Source: Gemmatimonadales bacterium UBA4456 (GTDB lineage Bacteria; Gemmatimonadota; Gemmatimonadetes; Longimicrobiales; Gaopeijiaceae). From it: 64,000 nucleotides of DNA. Positions 18,330 to 26,269 of this stretch are shown one piece after another. The position numbers and the translations under genes are program-made. The stretch spans positions 41,920 through 105,919 of the forward strand of contig DGOW01000047.1 in NCBI GenBank assembly GCA_002390225.1, written 5' to 3'. Each line of letters starts with the position of its first letter. The first letter of the stretch is position 1. The notes under the pieces were generated by a model, which was not told the origin of the DNA, did not search any database, and saw only the letters and a program-made list of their open reading frames with translations.

Positions 18330-19385
18330 TCACCCCTCCTCGGTGAAGAGAGATCCCTGGCGCCCAACCGGCGCCTGCCCCGACTCCGGAAGCGTGTACC
18401 CGAAGTGCCGGAAGGCTCTGGGCGTCGCAACGCGACCCTGGGGCGTCCGCTGAAGAAAACCCTCCATGATCAGAAAGGGCTCGTAGACCTCTTCCAGCGT
18501 GGTCGCGTCTTCTCCCATGGCGACCGCGAGCGAATTCAGGCCGACCGGACCACCCTCGAACTTCTCAATGAGGGTCTTGAGGACCTGCGCGTCCATCTCG
18601 TCGAGACCGTACTCATCCACATCGAGCAGCTTGAGAGCTGCCTTGGCCACGGGAGCATCAATGTGGCCATCCGCTCGGACCTGAGCGTAATCCCGCACCC
18701 GACGAAGTAGACGGTTCGCAACTCGAGGGGTTCCGCGCGACCGTCTCGCGATCTCCTCCGCGCCATCGACGCTCGCCTCGACACCCAGGATCTCCGCACT
18801 CCGGCGGACGATCGTGACCAGCTCGTCGGGCGGGTAGTAGTTCATTCGCTGGACGATGCCGAAGCGAGCTCGCATGGGAGCCGTCAAAGAGCCAAACCGA
18901 GTCGTAGCCCCGACCAGGGTGAAACGCTCGATCTTCATGGTCATCGTCTGAGCCTTTGGCCCATCCGACAGACGGATATCGACCTGCCAGTCCTCCATCG
19001 CGGGGTAGAGGAACTCTTCGATGATCGGCCTCAGGCGGTGGATCTCGTCTATGAAAAGGATGTCGCCTTCACGCTGGTTGGTGAGGATCCCGACGAGGTC
19101 TGCAGCCTTCTCGAGCACGGGCCCAGAGGTGCTCTTGAAATTGACGCCCATTTCGCGAGCGAGCAGCGATGCCAGCGTCGTCTTGCCCAGACCCGGAGGG
19201 CCATGAAAGAGCACATGATCAAGCGGTTCCTTGCGGAAACGCGCGGCCTCGATCGCGATCTTCAGAGCCTCACGGATCTTCTGCTGCCCGATGAACTCAG
19301 CGAGCCGGGACGGCCTCAGCGAAGGCTCGGCCTGTGCATCCTCGGTCAAGGATTCCGGTGTCGTGATCTGCGTATGCTCGGTCAT
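18330..19385 (-). CDS. ruvB: Holliday junction branch-migration ATPase RuvB
   Basis: RuvB is the hexameric AAA+ motor of the RuvABC resolvasome. The 351-residue protein has the Walker A motif GPPGLGKTTL, Walker B FIDEIHRL, sensor I GATTRFG, an arginine-finger region and the C-terminal winged-helix domain (EVYEPFLIMEGFLQRTPQGR). It follows ruvA by seven bases, giving the order ruvC-ruvA-ruvB. Confidence 0.97.
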   Translation of the reverse strand: MTEHTQITTPESLTEDAQAEPSLRPSRLAEFIGQQKIREALKIAIEAARFRKEPLDHVLFHGPPGLGKTTLASLLAREMGVNFKSTSGPVLEKAADLVGILTNQREGDILFIDEIHRLRPIIEEFLYPAMEDWQVDIRLSDGPKAQTMTMKIERFTLVGATTRFGSLTAPMRARFGIVQRMNYYPPDELVTIVRRSAEILGVEASVDGAEEIARRSRGTPRVANRLLRRVRDYAQVRADGHIDAPVAKAALKLLDVDEYGLDEMDAQVLKTLIEKFEGGPVGLNSLAVAMGEDATTLEEVYEPFLIMEGFLQRTPQGRVATPRAFRHFGYTLPESGQAPVGRQGSLFTEEG

Positions 19386-19392
19386 ACCATCC

Positions 19393-19980
19393 CTACCCTG
19401 CCAGCGCGCGACGGATCAGATCTTCGGTCGTGTCCGGCGCGCCGGATTCCAGCACGTCACGCACGGCCTTGTCAGCATCACCGAACGAGTAGCCCAGCGC
19501 GACCAACGCCTGGACCGCCTCCTGCGCCTCGCCCGCCGAGCCCCCATCCGCTCGGGTCGGTGTGAGGATGGCCAGGTCGGCGACCTTATCCGCCAGATCG
19601 AGCGCGATCTTCTCCGCCTTTTTCTTTCCGATGCCGCTGATCTGCTGGAGAGCAACCGTGTCTTTCTCCACCAGCGCTCGGGCCAGACGCTCAGCCGAGT
19701 ACGTCGACATCATCGCAAGTGCGACCTTCGCCCCGACACCGGACGCGGTGAGAAGTCGCTGAAACAGCGCTCGCTCGTGTGCATCGATGAAGCCGTAAAG
19801 AGCGACCGAGGTCTCGGTGACGACCTGCACCGTACGCAGCGCTAGCGCACCTCCTGGCACGGGCAGGCGCTCGAGTACGGTCAGCGGGACCTCGACCTCA
19901 TACACCACGCCACCGTTCGTCTCGAGCTCGACCCGTTCGCCCTCTCGCGCGAGCAGCGTCCCCTGCAGTCGGGAAATCAA
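19393..19980 (-). CDS. ruvA: Holliday junction-binding protein RuvA
   Basis: RuvA is the tetrameric junction-binding subunit that loads RuvB. I choose the TTG at 19980, which overlaps the ruvC stop as TTGA and yields the standard N-terminus (first residues read ISRLQGTLLARE) and 195 residues. An ATG ten codons upstream lies inside ruvC and adds atypical residues. Domain II has tandem helix-hairpin-helix motifs (ASGVGAKVALAMMS and ISGIGKKKAEKIALDL). After an Ala/Gly-rich linker comes the RuvB-binding domain III (AVQALVALGYSFGDADKAV). Confidence 0.93.
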   Translation of the reverse strand: MISRLQGTLLAREGERVELETNGGVVYEVEVPLTVLERLPVPGGALALRTVQVVTETSVALYGFIDAHERALFQRLLTASGVGAKVALAMMSTYSAERLARALVEKDTVALQQISGIGKKKAEKIALDLADKVADLAILTPTRADGGSAGEAQEAVQALVALGYSFGDADKAVRDVLESGAPDTTEDLIRRALAG

Positions 19981-20462
19981 ATCGGAAAGCTCCCCACCAT
20001 GCAGTGGCACAGCGCAATCGCGACCCCATCCGCCGCGTCCGCTGGCGTCGGGATCTCCTTGAGCTTGAGCTGCTGCTGCACCATGAAGCCGACCTGATCT
20101 TTCGTTGCGTTCCCCGTCCCGACGACAGCCTTCTTGATGTGTCGAGGCGCATACTCGGCAATCATAACGTCGTGGTGTGCAGCCGCGAGCAGGATCGCTC
20201 CCCTCGCATGTCCGAGCTTCAGCGCGCTCTGAGCATTCTTGCCGTGAAAAACCTCCTCCACGGAGACCGCGTCCGGCCCATGACGTCCAATCAGCGCGAA
20301 GATGGCGTCGTAGATCTCCCGAATCCGGATCGGAAGAGATTCACGCGGGGATGTCCGGATGACGCCACACTCGACTAGTGACACGGAGCCATCCGGCCCT
20401 CGTCGAACCACGCCGTAGCCGGTCGCCGCCGTCCCCGGGTCGATCCCGAGGATCAGGCTCAC
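19977..20462 (-). CDS. ruvC: Holliday junction endonuclease RuvC
   Basis: RuvC cuts Holliday junctions symmetrically. The 161-residue RNase H-fold protein has the first catalytic Asp in ILGIDPGTAATGYG, the Glu in VSVEEVFHGKN, and the C-terminal acidic pair in PADAADGVAIALCH. The GTG start overlaps the yebC stop as GTGA. The final codons overlap the TTG of ruvA, so translation of the three proteins is probably coupled. Confidence 0.95.
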   Translation of the reverse strand: MSLILGIDPGTAATGYGVVRRGPDGSVSLVECGVIRTSPRESLPIRIREIYDAIFALIGRHGPDAVSVEEVFHGKNAQSALKLGHARGAILLAAAHHDVMIAEYAPRHIKKAVVGTGNATKDQVGFMVQQQLKLKEIPTPADAADGVAIALCHCMVGSFPI

Positions 20463-21205
20463 ATCGCCTCGGCGAGGATCGCCTCGTCAATGTCTGCGTT
20501 CGAGTGGACTTTCTGAACGTCGTCGAGCTCGTCCAGCATGTCGAGCAGCTTGAGCAGCTTCTCGGCATCCTTGCCTGCAACCGCCACCTCGTTCTTCGGA
20601 ATACGCGTCAGCTCAGCCGATGAGGTCTCGATCCCAGCCTGCTTCAGACCGGTCTCGACCGAGGTCAGGTCCGACGGCTCAGCGGTAATGACGAACTCCT
20701 CGCCATCCCCCGTGACATCCTCGGCTCCCGACTCGATGGCGACCTCGAAGACCTGGTCCTCGGAGTATCGGGCCGCATCGATCACGATCTGCCCCTTGCG
20801 GTCGAATTGCCACGCGACAGAGCCATCGGTCCCCAGACTGCCGTCGCATTTACCGAGAGCATGACGCACATCGGCTACGGAACGGTTTGTGTTATCCGTC
20901 AGGCACTCGATGTAGAGTGCCACGCCGCCGGGCCCATAGCCCTCGTACGTGACTTCGACATAGTCGACGCCTTCCAGCTCGCCCGTGCCCTTCTTAATGG
21001 CTCGTTCGATATTCTCGGCCGGCATCGACGCGGCCTTGGCCGTCTCCACACCCAGACGAAGCCGAGCGTTGAATTCGACGCTCCCTCCACCCTCTTTCGC
21101 CGCGACGGTGATCTCGCGAATCAGCTTGGTGAAGAGCGCTCCACGCTTCGCATCGTTGACACCCTTCTTCCGCTTGATCTTCGACCATTTATTGTGGCCA
21201 GCCAC
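20459..21205 (-). CDS. YebC/PmpR-family (TACO1-type) regulatory or translation protein
   Basis: A 248-residue protein with the YebC hallmark N-terminus (AGHNKWSKIKRKKGVNDAKR), then LIREITVAAKEGG, YEGYGPGGVALYIECLTDN and a C-terminal LLDMLDELDDVQKVHSNAD. Family members have been described as DNA-binding regulators and more recently as ribosome-associated factors that help at proline stretches. The start is GTG, preceded by a good ribosome binding site (GGAGG six bases upstream). It is the first gene of the minus-strand housekeeping run and sits directly before ruvC, a widely conserved pairing. Confidence 0.93.
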   Translation of the reverse strand: MAGHNKWSKIKRKKGVNDAKRGALFTKLIREITVAAKEGGGSVEFNARLRLGVETAKAASMPAENIERAIKKGTGELEGVDYVEVTYEGYGPGGVALYIECLTDNTNRSVADVRHALGKCDGSLGTDGSVAWQFDRKGQIVIDAARYSEDQVFEVAIESGAEDVTGDGEEFVITAEPSDLTSVETGLKQAGIETSSAELTRIPKNEVAVAGKDAEKLLKLLDMLDELDDVQKVHSNADIDEAILAEAM

Positions 21206-21467
21206 GCGTCCTCCAAGATCTCGCGACCCAGGCCGCGAACGAAAACGTTATAGAAAAATCAACGTATGTACCGGCTTTGCGGACGCGTCATCCTCTGCAG
21301 TGAATCTTCGCGTGTACCCGCGACGGCCAGTAACGTCGGTATAGAGTACGAGGTTTTCAGCGTTGCCACAGGAGTCAGCTCGTACGCGCGTCGCGCAGCT
21401 GATCCTGATCGTCATGATCGGGGTCGACCACCCAAGAGTCCGGCAAACCTCTCCCGATCTGTCTAGC
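21206..21467. other. Intergenic region upstream of yebC
   Basis: About 260 bases without a convincing gene. It should contain the yebC promoter on the minus strand. An AT-rich patch at about 21247-21265 contains TATAAC on the minus strand but has no good -35 box at 16-18 bases. I see no clear terminator for the OMP-like gene that ends at 21468. Confidence 0.4.
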
Positions 21468-22805
21468 CTAGCGGAACCGCCCGGAGAAGCCCTGTGCGTT
21501 TCTGAACCGGTTATTCACGACGTTGTTGAAGATCGAACCGAATTGGAAGCTGAAGCCAAGGCTGACGCCATACTCGAAGTCAGTTTCGAGCTGCTGGAGT
21601 CGCAGAAGAGCCTCTTCGTCCGTGACGCCCCCGGATGACAGGTAGATCTGGTCCTGAACCCAACCAATGTTTCCATCGAGGCGGATCGAGAAGCCGCGCA
21701 CGATCCGGAAGTCGATATCTCCCCTCAGGTTGATGCTGTACAGACCGTCATCGTACTCCTGCGTGTCCGGCATGAAGAGAAAATTCGACGCGCTGATCGA
21801 AGCGCCAGTCTCACCCCACGGCTGCCGGGCTGAGAGATCGATCTCAGCCGACTGCTCCCAGCGCGTCTCGCTGCTCTCACCGTAGAGTGTCTCCTCGATA
21901 TACCGTCGGTGCGCCGGCCCGATTCGATAGGAGAAGGTCAGAGCCTTTCGGGTCGCCTCCTCGTAAGTGAAGAAGCTGTATTCGAAGCCGGGGGTAACCT
22001 CCCAACGGAACTCCTGATTGAAGCGGGGCTGACGGGCCACCTCCCCCCGGACCGCAAGCGACCAGTGGTCTGCCAACGAGTACACGAGCCAGGGGCGCAC
22101 ACCCCAGTCCGTTCGCGTATCGGTAAACGTCCCCTGCTCGAGCTCGAACTCCTGCTCACGCGAGTTGACATTCGTGCTGAAGTTGAGCTTCCAGGTGGGG
22201 GAAATCCGTGTTGCGCTGAAGCTTCCGAACATGTTCTTGGATTTTCGTCTCGACTCTCCGTCGACGTTGTAGTTCCCGTTCACACGGAAGACCCAGAGAT
22301 CCCAAGGGTCTTCGACTTCCTGTGACGAGACTACGCGGTCAAACGCGCTAGACTCCTCCAGATCCACGCCTGTAACCGTCGCTAGCCGCTGAAAGCCGGC
22401 CACGGTCGCGAAACGAGCGAGGCCGATCGCCATGGCGTGGGTGACCCCATCGAGCCGCTCGATATCCGTATCCGACGACAGTGCCTGATACCGCATGTTG
22501 TCGACGTACTCGTCCTGCCCCTCGCGCCCGAGAAAGTCGAGCTGGTACTCCATGCCGCCCGCACCCGTGCCCAGGCTTGTCATGATCAGGTGCACGTCCG
22601 AGACCTGACGGTCGTTGACCCAGTCGACCCAGGTGATCTCGGTCCGATAGTACTGGGAGTTGCAGTCGCGGCCGTCGCAATCGAAGAAGACCCGAGGGCG
22701 GCTCTGGGCTGACGCATCGGTCGGGGACTGGCCAGCGATGACCGAGAACGCGAGCACTACGAAGGAACATCGAGCGGCTCGCGCGAGCCAGTGAACAAAT
22801 TGCAT
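21468..22805 (-). CDS. Exported beta-strand-rich, probable outer-membrane protein, unknown function
   Basis: Starting at the ATG at 22805 gives 445 residues with a signal peptide (HWLARAARCSFVVLAFSVIAG, cleavage about ASA|QSR). The mature N-terminus has a Cys pair in FFDCDGRDCNSQYYRTEI and a conserved-looking segment VDWVNDRQVSDVHLIMTS. From about residue 165 onward there are regular alternating strands rich in Trp/Tyr/Phe (GVRPWLVYSLADHWSLAVRG and similar), which reads as a beta-barrel. The chain ends SGRFR, not the usual terminal Phe. I do not recognise a named family. It is 95 bases downstream of an amidase gene on the same strand and may be part of that transcription unit. Confidence 0.7.
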   Translation of the reverse strand: MQFVHWLARAARCSFVVLAFSVIAGQSPTDASAQSRPRVFFDCDGRDCNSQYYRTEITWVDWVNDRQVSDVHLIMTSLGTGAGGMEYQLDFLGREGQDEYVDNMRYQALSSDTDIERLDGVTHAMAIGLARFATVAGFQRLATVTGVDLEESSAFDRVVSSQEVEDPWDLWVFRVNGNYNVDGESRRKSKNMFGSFSATRISPTWKLNFSTNVNSREQEFELEQGTFTDTRTDWGVRPWLVYSLADHWSLAVRGEVARQPRFNQEFRWEVTPGFEYSFFTYEEATRKALTFSYRIGPAHRRYIEETLYGESSETRWEQSAEIDLSARQPWGETGASISASNFLFMPDTQEYDDGLYSINLRGDIDFRIVRGFSIRLDGNIGWVQDQIYLSSGGVTDEEALLRLQQLETDFEYGVSLGFSFQFGSIFNNVVNNRFRNAQGFSGRFR

Positions 22806-22900
22806 TAGAGCAGGGATAAATGGATGCCACACCCGACCTTGGTGACACCAGCGGACGGAGGACTGTTGAGTTGGAGCAGTTCACTGCCTCGACGGGAACT

Positions 22901-24511
22901 TCAGGATCCGCCCCTGACTCTCAGCGTCGGGGGCACGCGAGCCTGAGTGGCCTGCTCCAGGGCGAACGCCCATGCGAGCAAGTCGGCCTCCGACCAGGTA
23001 TCCCCGATCCAGGCGAGCACGAACGGCGTACCGTCGTCGAAATAGGAGTACGGAACGGTCACCGTGGGCAGGCCGATGTCATTAATGATATTACTCGGGA
23101 TTTCAGCCCAGTTATTCGGGTTGAAGTCCGGTCGCTCCGGATCCTCGACGACCGGACGGTTCGGAACACCTGACTGCGGAAAGAAGAGTCCATCCAGCTC
23201 ATTCTCTTCCAGCACGGTGCGGAACAGTCCGCGAATCTCATGCCGCCACGCCTGGTAGGCATCGCCCTCTTCCGTCGCGCTGGGGCGGGCAGGCGGCGGT
23301 GCCTCCTGATCACCGCGGCGGCCACGCGTGTACTCACGGCCGCTGAGCGCCTCCCACTCTTCGATCGAGTTGAACGGCGCATTCGGCCCAAGCTGCCGCA
23401 GATACAGGAGCATGTCGTACGCACCCTGCGTTCGCACGGACGGACGCTCGCCGTAGAGCTCGACGAAACCAGATCCTGCAAACGGATCTTCGACCACCTC
23501 GGCACCCAGGCTCGTGAGCGTCTCGACAGCACGGCGATAGTGTTCTTCCGTCAGCGGGTCGAGCGGCAGGAAATCATCACGCCATCCCGTCCCGACCAGC
23601 CCGAATCTGGCACCCTGAAGGGATCCCGTATCGAGTGAGGCCAGGTAGCCACCCTCCGGTATCCTCCCTGCCGAGGCATACGTGGCAAGGTCTTCGGTCG
23701 TCGGCCCTGCGAGCACATCGAGCGTGAGGGCCGCATCGTATACGCTCTTTGTCATCGGGCCTACGACGTCGACATAGGTTCCTGAGAGCGGCACTACGCC
23801 TTCATTGGGGACGAGCCCGTACGTGGGCTTCACCCCGACCAGCCCCTGAGCTGAGGCAGGGTTCTGAATCGACCCGCCGGTCTCCGTACCAAGGCCAAGC
23901 ACGGCAAAGCTTCCGTTGACCGCCGTCGCCGTACCACCACTCGAACCGCCCGGCACCTTGTCGATGTTGTACGGGTTGAGCGTGCGACCCGCGACGGAAC
24001 TCGTAGTCCGCGTCCCGTGACCGGCAAAATCCGGCAAGTTCGTCTTGCCCAAGATGATCGCACCCGCGTCCCGCAACCGGGACACGACTGCGGCATCGTC
24101 ATCGGGCACCATGTCCACCCCGCCTGCGGCGCTGCTGAAGCCGTCCCAGCCGGCGGTCGTCACCAGGCCGCCGTAGTCGATGTTGTCCTTGATGACGATC
24201 GGAACGCCGTGCAGCGGTCCCACCGGGCCCTCTCCAGCATGACGCACGTCCAGCGCCGCTGCCGTGGCCAGGGCGTCCGGGTTCATGGAGATGAAGGCGT
24301 TGTAATAGCCCTCAAAGGAATGGATTCGGTCGAGGAACGCCTGAGTCAGTTCCACAGCCGTGAACGAGCCCTCAGCGTACCCAGCCTGAATGTCCGCTAC
24401 CGTCATCTCGACGACATCGATCTCCTGGCCGTGTATCGCAGCACCCGGATGAAGCGGCGCGGCGAGGGCCGCGACGGCGATCAACCCTGCCGTCGCGACC
24501 CACCGACTCAC
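22901..24511 (-). CDS. Exported amidase-signature-family hydrolase
   Basis: An amidase-signature enzyme (GatA/FAAH fold) with the Ser-cisSer-Lys triad visible: Lys in GVPIVIKDN, the cis-Ser in GGSSGGTATAV, and the nucleophile Ser in GTETGGSIQNPA. I choose the GTG at 24511, one base after the M20 stop, because it gives a clean signal peptide (SRWVATAGLIAVAALAAPL) and 536 residues. Longer starts run back into the M20 gene. The likely role is hydrolysis of an amide or short peptide in the periplasm; the substrate is unknown. It appears to be translationally coupled to the M20 gene. Confidence 0.88.
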   Translation of the reverse strand: MSRWVATAGLIAVAALAAPLHPGAAIHGQEIDVVEMTVADIQAGYAEGSFTAVELTQAFLDRIHSFEGYYNAFISMNPDALATAAALDVRHAGEGPVGPLHGVPIVIKDNIDYGGLVTTAGWDGFSSAAGGVDMVPDDDAAVVSRLRDAGAIILGKTNLPDFAGHGTRTTSSVAGRTLNPYNIDKVPGGSSGGTATAVNGSFAVLGLGTETGGSIQNPASAQGLVGVKPTYGLVPNEGVVPLSGTYVDVVGPMTKSVYDAALTLDVLAGPTTEDLATYASAGRIPEGGYLASLDTGSLQGARFGLVGTGWRDDFLPLDPLTEEHYRRAVETLTSLGAEVVEDPFAGSGFVELYGERPSVRTQGAYDMLLYLRQLGPNAPFNSIEEWEALSGREYTRGRRGDQEAPPPARPSATEEGDAYQAWRHEIRGLFRTVLEENELDGLFFPQSGVPNRPVVEDPERPDFNPNNWAEIPSNIINDIGLPTVTVPYSYFDDGTPFVLAWIGDTWSEADLLAWAFALEQATQARVPPTLRVRGGS

Positions 24512-24512
24512 G

Positions 24513-26195
24513 TCAGCTACCACCCGAACCGCTGGGACGGGTGGCCGTGCCTCCATCCGAACCACCGGCGGCACCGTCTTCCTGCGATACCGGACGGGTA
24601 CGGATCGTCGGGTACTCGATGCCAAGCTGCTCGAGATACGTGTCGTACTGCGATGCGTCGTAGTAGAACGGACGCATCTGCTCACGCCACTCCGCCATGA
24701 TCTCCTCATTCAGCCAGATCGCAGGCTCATCCGTCTCAGCGATGAACGGGATGTAGTCGGTCTCCGCCGTCTGGACGCTGTTGAAGTACTCCCACGCTGC
24801 CTCAACCGTCTCGCCATCGAGGAAGAGGTCCAAGAGCGTCAACGCCTGTGCTTTCGCGCCAGCAACGCCGCCCTTGTGGGCGATCGGCGTCGCCATCGCA
24901 ATCCCGTTGGCCCAGTTGTGGCCTGGGCCACCGCGCATATTGGACGGGTAGCCCAACGTGACCGTGGGCATGTTCCAGGAGATGTCACCGATGTCATCCG
25001 AGCCACCGCCAAGCGAACGTGACAGGTCGACCGGACCACTCATTTCTTCCGGCACTTCGGTCACGAGGCCAGTGACCTCGACGTCCATCTCGGACTGAAA
25101 CGCCTCAGCGAAGCGGACGTCGTCTTCGGACCAGTCGGGCATGCCGACTCGCTGGATATTGGCGAATGTCGCTTCTGCAACCGGCTTGCTGAAGTGTCGA
25201 CTCCACGCCGACCCAACCGTCATGATCGTGTCCAGCGTCGTGCCCGTCATGAGCGCTGCGCCGCGCGCCATATCAGCGGCTGCGTCGTACTGCTCTTTCG
25301 TGAGATCGTAGTCACGCTCGCGGAAGTAGAACCAGATCGTTGCGGTCTGAGGCACCACGTTCGGCTGGTCTCCACCATCTACGATGATGTAGTGCGAGCG
25401 AGCGGCGGGACGCAGATGCTCACGCTTGTATTCCCAGGCCTGAGCCATGAGCATGATCGCGTCGAGTGCCGACCGGCCGCGCCACGGTGAACCCGCGGAG
25501 TGGGCGGTTTCACCCGTGAAGCGGTACATCACGGACCAGAGCGCGTTACCGCCCTGCTGGCCCCAGTTCACGCCGAAGCTGGAGCTGACGTGCGTAAACA
25601 GGTTCACGTCCACGTCGTCGAAGACGCCTTCGCGAACGAAGTATGCCTTGGAGGCGACTTGCTCTTCAGCGACGCCAGGCCACAGCAGCAGCGAACCATC
25701 GATGTTCTCGCGCTCCATGATCTCCTTCACGGCGATCGCAGCGACAATGTTCACGGCCTGACCCGAGTTGTGCCCCTCTCCGTGGCCCGGGGCCATCCCC
25801 AGAATCGGGTCGCGGTAGGCAACACCGGGCTTCTGGTTGGACTGCGGAATCCCGTCGACGTCGGAGCCCATCGCGATCACCGGCTGACCCGTCCCATGAG
25901 ACCAGCGGGCCGTCCATGCACTCGGCATGCCGGCGACACCGAGCTCGATCTCGAATCCTTCGTCCTCGAGGAGGCCGGTGAGGTAGCGCTGGGTCTCGAA
26001 TTCCTGCATCCCGAGTTCACCGAAGGAAAACAGGTGATCGATGATCTCCTGTACGAGCTTGGAGCGGTCCTCGACCATCTCCATCGCTTCATTCTTGAGT
26101 GACTCGAGGCGAGGATCCGCCTGGGCCGTCGCCGCCTGAGGCAGCAGGATCATGGCCGCCACGAGGGCGGCCGCGGTCGTTATTGAACGACGCAT
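24513..26195 (-). CDS. Exported M20-family amidohydrolase (AbgB-like), copy 1
   Basis: A 560-residue secreted metallohydrolase with signal peptide ending ATA|QAD. Motifs are MGSDVDGIPQ, PGHGEGHN near residue 136, GVAEEQ, an inserted dimerisation domain (GETAHSAGSPWRGRSALDA), and GGGSDDIGDISWNMP with the late metal-ligand region. It resembles the p-aminobenzoyl-glutamate hydrolase/AbgB branch. Where many M20D enzymes have HGCGHD, this has HGEGHN. The C-terminus adds a Gly/Ser-rich tail. It is a close paralogue of the protein at 31069-32724. A GGAGAAG site precedes the ATG, and the gene is followed by the amidase. Confidence 0.88.
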   Translation of the reverse strand: MRRSITTAAALVAAMILLPQAATAQADPRLESLKNEAMEMVEDRSKLVQEIIDHLFSFGELGMQEFETQRYLTGLLEDEGFEIELGVAGMPSAWTARWSHGTGQPVIAMGSDVDGIPQSNQKPGVAYRDPILGMAPGHGEGHNSGQAVNIVAAIAVKEIMERENIDGSLLLWPGVAEEQVASKAYFVREGVFDDVDVNLFTHVSSSFGVNWGQQGGNALWSVMYRFTGETAHSAGSPWRGRSALDAIMLMAQAWEYKREHLRPAARSHYIIVDGGDQPNVVPQTATIWFYFRERDYDLTKEQYDAAADMARGAALMTGTTLDTIMTVGSAWSRHFSKPVAEATFANIQRVGMPDWSEDDVRFAEAFQSEMDVEVTGLVTEVPEEMSGPVDLSRSLGGGSDDIGDISWNMPTVTLGYPSNMRGGPGHNWANGIAMATPIAHKGGVAGAKAQALTLLDLFLDGETVEAAWEYFNSVQTAETDYIPFIAETDEPAIWLNEEIMAEWREQMRPFYYDASQYDTYLEQLGIEYPTIRTRPVSQEDGAAGGSDGGTATRPSGSGGS

Positions 26196-26269
26196 CTGTG
26201 GTCTTCTCCGGTTCTACTGGGGTTGAGCGATGAGACAGGCAGTCGGGAAAGGATACGCGATCGTCGGCC

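Noticed and set aside
17187..18710. A 507-codon plus-strand open frame
   Set aside because: It is antisense to queA and ruvB, both unmistakable, and has no recognisable domain.
22840..22900. A near-palindrome GGAGCAGTTCACTGCCTC after the amidase
   Set aside because: The arms mismatch at an internal position and there is no U-tract, so I did not call a terminator.
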